From: Phallusia mammillata
Lineage: Eukaryota > Chordata > Ascidiacea > Phlebobranchia > Ascidiidae
Direction: 5' to 3'
NCBI GenBank assembly: GCA_003260075.1
Contig: QLIY01000360.1
Location: forward strand, 62,001 to 126,000
DNA length: 64,000 nucleotides
Below are positions 55,050-64,000 of this stretch, piece by piece. Under the pieces are notes generated by a model. It had not been told where the DNA came from. It saw nothing but the letters and a program-made list of their open reading frames with translations, and made no database searches. The translations under genes and the position numbers were made by a program. Within the stretch, counting starts at the first letter, position 1, and every line of letters begins with the position of its first letter.

Positions 55050-55132
<83 letters not shown>

Positions 55133-56096
55133 TTCTTGGTAGCGAACCACCACTAGCGATCGCCACTAGAAGCGAAAAAGCGTCATATCGGAAATTTTTG
55201 TTTGTTTTTGTTAGAAATTTTGTTTCAATGCAAATTTCATAACTCTTGAGATTCTCGACAAACAAAAAAGTTGAGAAATAGAGGAACCCTAGATGTAACA
55301 GCAACAAGTCATATTCACTATAAACTTGAGATCTCACAAAGTTTTGTTAAAAAAAGGTGGCACACTTTTGCATAGCTTAAGTTTAAACAATAAAAGTGTA
55401 AAGTTTTTTATAAGTTGCGTAATGTTTTCCTGAAAAACTGCGCCGAAACCCTAACAACTTTCTCAAGTCACAAGTAGTTCATTAGTAAAAAAACAAAGTA
55501 GAACCTGCAAGCTATCAAATTTTTCTTACTATAACAAAAAGTCTAACGAAAGTCAGTCAGGATCAAACAAAAACCGAAATGCATTGCAGCCGAACTAAAT
55601 CTGATTTGGTTGCAAGACAGGGGATTTTCTGAACATTTGCGAATGTGGTAACCGACTTACGTTACCTATGAAATCGTACATGGACCCTAACCACCTGATT
55701 CGTCAGAAAATCATCGATTTATCCTGCAGTAATCCTGTAGAAAGTTTCTAGTCTGACCATAGGTCTGACAAAGAGATTCGAATAAGAAATATTCATATGT
55801 TTGTTGCACTCCTAAATTTTTCATAGTGTTTCAATGGTCACTAAACAGAAAATGGATGACAGTAACGTTTATTCACAGTGCCAGTCAGCAACAAATACAA
55901 GTATAACCTACACAAGGCAATCGATGTAACTAAAGAAAAAACCCAAAAAAGTTAAGAAAGGCTTATTTAAATTTAAGAAAAGCTAATTTTAATTCCAAAG
56001 TCATTAGAATCACGATCAAATTTCGTAGTCTGTGGAAAAATTGCGTTGTAGCTTTACTGCGGAATGTATTCAACACATTTGCTTGCTTTATACACG
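54626..56096. other. Region upstream of PIKfyve and downstream of the helical-repeat gene
   Basis: The genes run tail-to-head on the minus strand, so this 1.5 kb should contain the PIKfyve promoter and any 5' non-coding exon, as well as the 3' UTR of the upstream gene. It contains the C82 run (55051-55132). No core promoter motif, CpG cluster or further coding exon could be supported. Confidence 0.5.
55051..55132. repeat. C82 homopolymer
   Basis: The longest run in the window, about 450 bp upstream of the PIKfyve start codon, with no flanking duplication seen. Confidence 0.95.
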
Positions 56097-58421
56097 TCAA
56101 ACATTTGCCTTAACAGTCACTGCACTTTTTGCACGATTCATTCGATTTCGACTCGACATTTTTTCGCGAAAGTTTTGTTCGGCAGTTCGTATGTCCCTAG
56201 GTCGCGCTAGACGGGACCAGAACTCGATGTCAATGCGCTTCGGTAGCAACTTCTCTTTAGGAGTGGGTTTAGCCACAGTCCGTGTATCTTCGTCACCCTT
56301 TCTCACCAAAACCTCTTGTGCCATGCAGTTTGCCTAAGAAAATGAATTATGTTCAGAAGTGATATAAGTTGGGGGTCAGCAAATACCGAAACGACCACGG
56401 TTTACTTCAGTGTTTTGCGACCTTTTTATGCCATGGAACACTTTATGCATTAAAATGATCTTGCAGAACACCAAACAAAGTCATACAATGATGCAATGAA
56501 ACAAACAAACACTTTATCCTGCTGCAATGTACAGCAACAGGCCTACCCAATTACATTCTTATTATTACACAACAATAAATAAAGCACCCCCCCCCCTGTA
56601 TCTTCGTCGCCTTTTCTTACCAAAACCTCTTGCGCCATGCAGTTTGCCTGAGGAAATAAGTTATATTCAGGATTAATATAAGTCGGGGTTTAGCAAATGC
56701 CGAAACGCCAAAACGAGCACAGTTTACTTGAGTGTTTTTTTTAACCTTTTTTAAATCACGGAAATAAAACAAACAAGCGCACACTTTCTACTGCTGCATT
56801 AAACAGCAACAGGCTCACCCAATTACATTCTTATTATTACACAACAATAAATAAAGCGAATAGAACTTTCAAACTGATGATAGTGGATAATTATTTACTT
56901 TCATAAAAGAAAAGCTATTTACGCCTTATGTGTTAAACCAGTGATTTTCAAACAGTATTCCATGGAGCAATTAATAGTCAAACTGATATTTTTCACTGGT
57001 TTAGCTGAGGCTAATTGCCAATGGTTATGCTAAGGAAAAACTAGTGCAAGACAGTGTAAAATAACATACCCAGCAGTAAAATGTACAGGCTCCTTTGTTG
57101 ATTTTGTGTATTCGTTCGTATGTGACATCCTTTAGCACGAAAATAACACGGCGTGCAGTAGAAAGAGGCACCGATGAAGGGTCACATAGCGCCACCCTGC
57201 GAGTAACTGACAAACGACCCAGTTTCCCAAGGAGAGCATGAAGAGCAGTCCAGTCCTGAAAACAAAATTCGTTTGGTCTTATTATGATGGACCGGAGCAC
57301 ACTTTAACAGAAGCGTTTATTCAGTACAGAGTTGTCGGGTCGGTCTTTGTGGGTTTGGAACAATACGTTTTGGGACTATACGTTTCGGTATTGTTTTAAA
57401 AAAGGTTTTAGGGGTTTGTACCGGTTCAGGCCCGCTTGCAACTTTATTGAGTTATCAAAAGCCTTTTCAGCTTGTTTTTCTTGCATTTTTTAAAATTTGA
57501 AAGCAGTTGATTTGACTGATTCTCAAACTGTGTCATGACGCAGCAGGACCGCGAAATATCCGCCTTCGCAGGTAGTAAAAGGGATTGCAAAGTGTCACCA
57601 AATGCAGTCACAAATGTCACGTTCAAGTTGCCAACCGGTTTCTTTAAATAACAGTTCGACTTATATCCTGAAAAGTGTGCCACTAAAACAAATTAGTTCA
57701 ACAGTGTCGGCTTTGAATGTTTAAGGATCACTACATTTAACGAGGGCGAATAAAAAGAAAACCTCTTTGTTATATTTGTTGCGCACAGTTTTTATACCAT
57801 CGCAATATTGGTAACTTACTAGAAAAATCATTCTACGAGTCAAAACTGGTATTCCTGCAAACTTTAATACAAATTAGCCTATACTTCGCTAAGATGGCCG
57901 AGTGGTTTACGCAAACCCTATCTATCTACAAGGTTTTGTGTTCTAACCCTAGTCGCTTGTGTTACATTAAGCAAGAAACTTGAGCGGCATTGCTCCAACC
58001 CAGTGGTTTCCGACGGACTGAACTAATTAAGTTAAGTTCAGAAACTGCATAAGTCGAATAAATAATAAATAAATCAACGGATTTGCAATAAAATGAGGCA
58101 GCTCGAAGGCGAACTCATTGTGATCATAACGCATTCAGGCCTTCCCACTGAGGACAAAAATGAAACAAACAAACTTACATTGATTTTTCTTTCGTTTTCG
58201 CCAAGCAACAAAAACGTGGCCAATATTGACGCTTTAACGACATCTGGCGGTGATTGGAAGCTGTGGATTTCAGACACCACTTGTCGGGACATCGCTAAAA
58301 TGGCTGACCTGTACTTTTGCAGATCGCCCAGTTGTTTAACTAACGCACGACCCCGCTCTACGTCATCGCGAAACGAATTGTCGTCACTTTTTGGTAGATG
58401 GTCTTCTGTTTCGTTGTCAAT
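56097..58421 (-). CDS. Exons encoding the dynein-MTBD-like segment and basic tail
   Basis: Exons 58179-58421, 57070-57255 and 56097-56333 form the C-terminus. Landmarks shared with dynein heavy chain stalk heads are: a helix ending SEIHSFQSPPDVVKASIL (dynein: K/R-xPP-xxV-xxVM), ATFLLLGENER (dynein: AVCxLLG), DWTALHALLGK (dynein: W-xxAKKLLGD), RRVALCDPSSVP (dynein: LxxFDKDNIP) and KINKGACTFYCWANCM (dynein: KxSKAxxxLCxWVxAM). Spacing between landmarks also matches. The tail (PTPKEKLLPKRIDIEFW, then SSRNRMNRAKS) is basic. The 57070 donor was placed after TGG because only that keeps the CWANCM frame. A truncated second copy of the last exon start lies at 56596-56650. Confidence 0.8.
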
Positions 58422-61400
58422 CTACAGTGGAGGTGTTAAGTTAAATAGGAGTTTTACATAACAAGCCTAAATATAATAGCATTAGGCCAATATACAATCA
58501 ATAAGCTACAAACACCAGCTGCACTAATGAGATAGTTGCAATAGGAAAAATGCTTTGTAATTAACAAATTACTTTGCATCAGAACCATCCCTACATTTTC
58601 CCATATATTATCAAACTTTGCTTGATTTTTATGCTTAAGTTCAAGCGTACACATCTCTTTTGCTATTCTCAAGCTTGTCACCGGTTCTTATTTAACTAAT
58701 GACAGCCATTGATGTCCATAATGTCCAAACAAAAAAATAGGCAACGGTAAGGGTGATCTATTTTTACTAAACGTTGTTTTGTCAATAAAGCACCACGGCC
58801 TATTTCTCTCACACATATTCTATTGATGTCCATGTGCCCGAACGAATCCGGTTAATCACATCACCAGTTTGTCATGTTTTTATACAACTAACCGGATAGT
58901 TCGATTAACCAGACAATTGTCTCAGCAAATGACTACGGTTGGGATTTACGATTCATATGCAATTAACCGGTTTTACGATTAACGAAATGCTTTCAACTTA
59001 AAATTTCTTTCGCAAACCAAACCTGATAAAGTAGGTGTTCCAACGTTTCAACGTTTCTCTGTTTCAGTGCAGTTTTCAGGTTGTCAACATATTGATCAGC
59101 TGTTCGCTTCCTAAGCATCTCCTGGGCTGTGTTGAGCAGCAGTTTTTCATCTTTACTTAGATCGCCATCGCCAAAGTAACGCCGGAACTCGCAAAGAGCT
59201 TGCCAAAGGTCAGCTCTGCAAAGCAAATAGTTATTTAAATTATTCCGAAAATATTGAAACATAATGCGTTTAACTGCACAAAGAGCTGGTCAAATTGGGT
59301 ATGCAATTAGCCGGATTCGTTTTACAATCCCTGTTAACTAAATAATGTTTAACAAATATACCAAAAAGTTGTATCACGTCCGTATGGTACAATTAAGATA
59401 AAACATGAATTCGTGACTAGAATCAGCCCTGGAGCGTTCATGCACTCATTTCTAAATCATAGTTAGCCAGGCATATTAAAGGCGTTATTCCGAATCAACC
59501 GGGCACCAAGCATCCCACATTGGAAGGCATAGGCTTAAAAATCGATACAGTGCAAAGAAACAATATGTACTAGAAGTACAATAATTTACAACTCACCGGT
59601 CACCGCTTTCTATCGACTCCTTCAATTTCCCTGTCATGCCCAACTTTAACTTCTCCCATAAAACGTTGCTCTCCGTTTCCAACTGTCTTTTCGTTTCAAG
59701 CAGCTCAACCCGATGCAAACTCTTTTCAGCCTTTCTAAGCAACGTAATATTCTTTGAATCCTGAGCGCCCCATGCCTGTCTCATCCTGGGCACTGTTGAG
59801 GCAGGCTTTGGAGCAGAAGCACTGTTCGGTCGAGGATTGTTTGTTGCCTTTTTCCTTCCTCTTGGTTCGCTTTTTGTGGTTTCAAATCGAACAGTTTTTG
59901 TAATTTTCCGATCTGAACCATGTAGAGCAATTACATTGACATTTTGCTGGGTAGGTTTCTGAGCAGTTCTTTGGGACTCAAACATGTTTGTAGATCGTAA
60001 AATACTTGGACCCAATGTCTTGCTGCGTTCCGGGCGCGCAGTTTTGGGTCTGGGTGGCTGTTTTGTACGGGCCAAAACACGTTCCTGTCTAGCACTTTGC
60101 GATTTTTTCGTGCCATTATTTCGCCTATCTTTTTTGCCGCTTTTTCGAATCAAATACGACGTCTTGTCGTCCACGATAACTTGTTTATCTCCCGTCCGCT
60201 TTTCTGCCTCATCAAGAAGCGATTGGTTCCCTTCGTCCGGAAGACAAATCATCCTAAAAGCGTTCACTGCCTCCCGTAGAGGTTGCGAGTTGGTTTCTTC
60301 AGTAAGTAAGGCCTTTTTAAGCTGATGTCTCGCTGCAGCGATTTGCTTTAGTTTTAAATCGCCATCAGCGTTCTGCTGCCTCTCTTGCAGTAAAGCTGAG
60401 GCCTCTCGTGCATCCGATATTGAACGCAAAAACTGGTCCTGCTGTGGCCGTGAGAGGTACTCAAGTACTTCAATATGAGACTCGACGCCAGAAATCGCTG
60501 NCTAAAAGCGTTCACTGCCTCCCGTAGAGGTTGCGAGTTGGTTTCTTCAGTAAGTAAGGCCTTTTTAAGCTGATGTCTCGCTGCAGCGATTTGCTTTAGT
60601 TTTAAATCGCCATCATCGTTCTGCTGCCTCTCTTGCAGTAAAGCTAAGGCCTCTCGTGCATCCGCTATTGAACGCAAATACTGGTCCTGCTGTGGCCATG
60701 AGAGGTACTCAAGTACTTCAATATGAGACTCGACGTCAGAAATCGCTGTAGCGAGTTCGTCAGTTGTGTCAAGCGCTAAAGCTGAAAGTAACTTTGATTT
60801 TAGGTCTTGTGCCTTATTCCTCTGCTCTTCAACTTGCGCAAGAGCGCTCTTTGCACTCTCAAGAGCTTTCGGAGCAATTCTATTTTCCTCTGTAATAAGG
60901 TGTGTGATTTTGGTGATAAGCTTATACGCTCCGTCCACGTCTTTGCGCATGGCGATGTTTTCTGTTTCTTCCTCCAGGCATTCCTCGAGGCTTTTTGACG
61001 GCATGACCTTTAACCCGGGTTTTGGGGAACCACCTATTACATCCAAGTCGTTGGAAATCACTCGAGCAGCGAGTTCTACATTCTTGTGCCGCAAACGAAC
61101 GGCCTCGTCCGACTCGACATTGTGTTTGTCCATGATCTCGCGCGCCCTCGTGAGGTCAGTATCAACGGATAAAACCTGACACGAGTTGGCGCGCGCAATC
61201 GCTTCTTTAATGCTCTTAATGTCTTTGCCCTCCAAAGCCATGGCAAGCTCTTGTTTAGCATCATCAGCTCGCAGTTTTCGAAACTTTAAGTCGCTTAGTT
61301 CCCTTTGTGCGCGCAATGCGAGTGGATGAACTGGCGATATGTATAGCTCCCGGGATAGCGAAATATTTGCCTTAATGTCGGTTTCGTTGCCTTCAGATAT

Positions 61401-63712
61401 CGCTTTTCGCATGTTATCCAAACAGGAACGCTTTTTGTCGCGAATTTTGTTCAAATGCTCTTGCGCCTCGACGACCGTGGGATCATGGCCAGGAAGAATT
61501 GTGTCTTTTAAGGCTTTTACAATTTCGACTTCGTTGTTTGCAAGTACAGCTCGGTGTAAAGCATACCGATGGGAGTTTTCGTTGTTCTCTGACTGGAGTC
61601 TAGAGATTCGTATTTCTGCCAACTGCAGGCCAGCAGACTTTTTCAACTTACCAAATAATTCCTCTGGAAACATAAGACCCAAAGACGTTTGAATATCACC
61701 TAAATATTGTGTATGGTGGTTTTCGCTGTTATCGACGTCTATGCTTGGTAAACGTGTCAAGGCGTTTAAACCATCCTCTAGGTTGGCTGCAATTTTCTCT
61801 ATCTCAATCCGTGCCTTTGTGTGCTCTTGCGTGCTTAGAAACAATGTCAATGTCTTTTCGGCGCGTAACATATTGGAGTACCGGTTAAAAATTTTAACTG
61901 CCAACTCGGCCTCTCGTACTGCTAAGTAATCCTCAGCAATAGCTTCGCAGTTATTGCCAATGCCTTCGAGATCCAGTACCCTTTTTAGGCACTTATGTCT
62001 GGCATTATCGAGACTGCGTATAGAGGACCGTGATACGTCAATAGCTTTAGATAGTTTCTCTGTGGCCTCAGTTAGAGTTTGGCGCACTTCTTCAAGCATT
62101 GCAGCTCGGTCAAAGCTAGGGATCTGGCCGTTACCAAGAGGGCCAAGAGTTTCGCTGGAAGTGCTACAACACGTTTCACTGTACTTTTGCGCAAGTTCTG
62201 TGAGGCGTCTAGTGACTTCACGTAGACGTAGATTCATCGCATCCACGGCCGTTGAACAAACTCGAAACGGCCGCACCACATTCTGAACAGCCCGGGTAAC
62301 AGTTTTTGTATGTTCCATAACGTAGGAACACATTTCTTTTACATTATCGTGCATTGGACCGTTTCCATTTGAAGTTGGAATTTTAGATTCAGGTTTTGTG
62401 ATTTCCATTGCCTGGATTACGTCGTTAGCGGCGCTAGCGTGCTGACTAAGGTGCTGGTACTGCTTGTTACGTAGAGTAAGGATGACATCATTGGAGAACG
62501 CGGCGCTACGCGCAAGGGAAGTTATCACGTGGTTTTCGATTGCCGCAACGACCATTGGTGGAACTTCATATGTCTGTTAAAGAAAACATGTTGTTAAAAG
62601 TATAATTAGGTTGCGTAAACAAAAATTTTGTGTAGTAAGTGACCTTGGTATTTTCGACAAGACGTTTTGTTCGCTTCATGTCTCTCTGTCGAACGCTTTC
62701 TGCAAGTCGCGCAATCGTCTTGTTTTGCTTGCATTTTAACAGTTCTTGAAGTACCCTAAACAGAAGTACAGTTTTGTTAAAAACAAACAGTAATACATCA
62801 CAGGCTCTGTAGCGCCACCAGTGTTATGTTTTCATAACTAAGATTCATGAGTAGCGTTTGTGTACGTATTTATTGTTACGTTTAGTGCCAGGTGGCGGTT
62901 TGGGCGTTTTTTTTCAGTCAGATTTCAGTTACTACGTTGTCTTTCACCAAGCGAAATAAACTCAACTCATCTCAACTCAGATTTGCCCCCCCCCCTAGCG
63001 TTTGTGTACGTATTTATTGTTACGTTTAGTGCCAGGTGGCGGTATGGGCGTTTTTTTCAGTCAGATTTCAGTTACTACCTTGTCTTTCACCAAGCGAAAT
63101 AAACTCAACCCAACTCAGACTTTATTTTTATTTTACCTGGCGCAAGCAGTTTGTTATTTTTTACAAATTCGGGTCACTACCGAAACGAATAGTGTGCAGA
63201 AGCATACAAGTTAATTCGGCTAAGGCACTTTTTGTAACATGAGTTGAAAAAAAGTCACAAAGATAATATAGCCCCAGCTGCAATACGATATAAGACTTAC
63301 TACCAATCGACCCTATTGATGCTAACAGTGCTAACACGTTTTTTTTAAAAAATGAAAAACAGCCCCCCCCCCCGAATAGTGTGCAACAGCATATAAGTTA
63401 ATTCGGCGAAAGCAGTTTTTGTGACATGAGTTGAAAAAAAGTCACAAAGATAATATAGCCCTAGCTGCAATACGATGTAAGACTTACTACCAATCGGCCC
63501 TATTGCTGCTAACAGTGCTAACACGTTTGTTTTTAAAAAAAATAAAAAAACAGTTTGTAATTTTGCTACATACAATTTTGCTGCACATTGTCATTATACC
63601 TTGTTCCTTCGCGGAAAATTGGGTCTTCGAGGTTTAACTTTAATCGTTTCCAACGTTGCAGTGCTTCCCGCAAAGAAAAAACTTTTCCCGTTTCGATTGT
63701 CCGTTCCAACTC
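56097..63712 (-). CDS. Helical-repeat protein with dynein-stalk-like microtubule-binding C-terminus; 5' end outside window
   Basis: Seven exons join in phase: 63600-63712, 62644-62755, 59597-62573, 59023-59215, 58179-58421, 57070-57255 and 56097-56333 (TGA at 56097-56099). With the 248-nt duplication in the big exon removed they total 3813 nt, 1270 residues. The N-terminal part is almost all helical, with repeating units of about 40 residues. Next comes a basic, Pro/Ser/Arg-rich linker, then further helices, then a segment resembling the microtubule-binding domain at the tip of dynein stalks, then a basic tail. No AAA or other motor domain is seen, and I do not recognise the gene. It might bind microtubules or sit in cilia; this is inference. 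More N-terminal exons are expected beyond 64000, because the first exon here opens with an acceptor and has no start codon. Confidence 0.85.
56284..56862. repeat. Allelic-type duplication over the last exon of the helical-repeat gene
   Basis: 56284-56585 repeats at 56596-56862 across C9. The second copy carries the acceptor and the first ~50 bp of the exon; differences there look mostly synonymous. Confidence 0.88.
57889..58078 (+). mobile_element. tRNA-derived SINE (family B)
   Basis: The head AAGATGGCCGAGTGGTTTACG resembles the A-box of a class II (Leu/Ser) tRNA, followed by GTGTTCTAACCC. The body ends in an AATAAATAATAAATAAATC tail typical of retroposed SINEs. It lies in an intron of the helical-repeat gene, close to exon 58179-58421. 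Confidence 0.75.
59413..59542 (-). mobile_element. SINE family A, body and tail
   Basis: Minus strand: GCCTATGCCTTCCAATGTGG, GCTTGGTGCCCGGTTGATTC, GGAATAACGCC, TATGATT, then CATGAACGCTCCAGGGCTG. It lies in an intron of the helical-repeat gene. Confidence 0.7.
59597..62573 (-). CDS. Large exon of the helical-repeat protein, broken by a 247-bp duplication
   Basis: This exon would encode about 909 residues. It is rich in Ala, Glu, Lys, Leu and Ser, with few prolines before the linker. Helical units recur, for example NNEVEIVKALKDTILPGHD, DIKSIKEAIARANSCQVLS and DELATAISDVESHIEVLEYL: a pattern of charged residue, I/L-x-x-A-I/L, then a turn. The linker has KKSQSARQERVLARTKQPPR and several RPxS/T patches. 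The frame breaks at the N at 60501 because 60502-60748 is repeated at 60254-60500. With one copy removed the length is 2729 nt, ending in phase 2 as the next exon requires. The copies differ at a few residues (for example ISDAREASA against IADAREALA). Confidence 0.88.
60254..60748. repeat. 247-bp duplication joined by a single N, inside coding sequence
   Basis: 60254-60500 and 60502-60748 have equal length and differ at scattered bases. Keeping both shifts the frame. Confidence 0.95.
62852..63119. repeat. Allelic-type duplication around C10
   Basis: 62852-62985 repeats at 62996-63119 in the intron between exons 62644-62755 and 63600-63712. Confidence 0.9.
63187..63550. repeat. Allelic-type duplication around C11
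   Basis: 63187-63362 repeats at 63374-63550, adjoining exon 63600-63712 but not entering it. Confidence 0.9.
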
Positions 63713-64000
63713 CTGCAACATAACATATTAGTATAAAAGCGAAACACTGCATTTTCAGCAGACATATGAAAGGAAACAACTGCTAGTCGTTGTTCTATCA
63801 TTGCCAGGTTGGCAAATGCGTAGGTGCAATATATGCAATGTTAACCAATGCAACCAACGTTATAGTGGCGTGTGTTGCAAGACGTATTGGGTTAATTTAA
63901 TTTAACAAAAATCAACCAAAGATATGATTAATCTTTTCGGTAGTGTGAGGGATCAGAAAATAACCAACGCAAACGACAAGGGTATAATCTATAATCTACC

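Noticed and set aside
58454-58681. Open frame on the minus strand between two exons of the helical-repeat gene
   Set aside because: The candidate acceptor lacks a pyrimidine tract, and the flanking exons already join in phase with continuous homology.
60766-62286. Long plus-strand open frames opposite the big exon
   Set aside because: Antisense shadows of a GC-richer coding exon; the minus-strand frame is continuous and joins neighbouring exons.

Overview
The window is animal nuclear DNA. It is AT-rich, its genes are split by GT-AG introns, and it is full of small non-autonomous DNA transposons (hAT-like and pogo-like) and tRNA-derived SINEs. Allelic divergence is very high, as in broadcast-spawning marine invertebrates. 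An ascidian or another invertebrate deuterostome is a reasonable guess, but nothing in the sequence fixes the species.

Four protein-coding genes can be built exon by exon with consistent splice phases. From left to right: (1) the 5' seven exons of CDK8, the Mediator kinase, on the minus strand (114-6230; its C-terminal tail lies off the left edge); (2) a small plus-strand gene (7107-8448) in three exons for a 94-residue single-pass membrane protein of unknown function, arranged head-to-head with CDK8 across a CRE/CCAAT-rich putative promoter; (3) a complete PIKfyve (phosphatidylinositol-3-phosphate 5-kinase) gene on the minus strand, 46 coding exons over 44 kb (10666-54596), about 2396 residues, with FYVE, DEP, CCT/TCP1-like, cysteine-rich and PIPK catalytic domains in the usual order; (4) a minus-strand gene (56097-63712, 5' end off the right edge) for a helical-repeat protein that ends in what looks like a dynein-type microtubule-binding stalk domain but has no motor domain in the window. 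The last is the most interesting gene here. Genes 4, 3 and 1 run the same way. I see no functional link between neighbours beyond possible co-regulation of CDK8 and the small gene.

The dominant non-genic pattern is about 30 places where a sequence of 24-990 bp is followed by a run of 9-11 G (C in the right part) and then by a slightly diverged second copy of itself. Several cut through exons. Inside coding sequence, keeping both copies destroys the reading frame, while collapsing to one copy restores frame and splice phase (18800-18857 and 60254-60748). Where two exon copies can be compared at 16331-16561, the differences seen are synonymous. The runs are all G left of the N gap (33299-33532) and all C right of it. 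The simplest reading is that two haplotypes were concatenated during assembly, with contigs of opposite orientation meeting at the gap. Much longer runs (G34, G42, C75, C82) also occur. G42 lies in frame inside a PIKfyve exon, where it would encode 14 prolines.

The large introns hold hAT-like MITEs with recognisable 8-bp target duplications, pogo-like MITEs, two SINE families, two foldback elements, four minisatellite arrays and a roughly 1-kb repeat that spans the gap and recurs at 47.7-48.7 kb. No rRNA, CRISPR or intact transposase gene was found.
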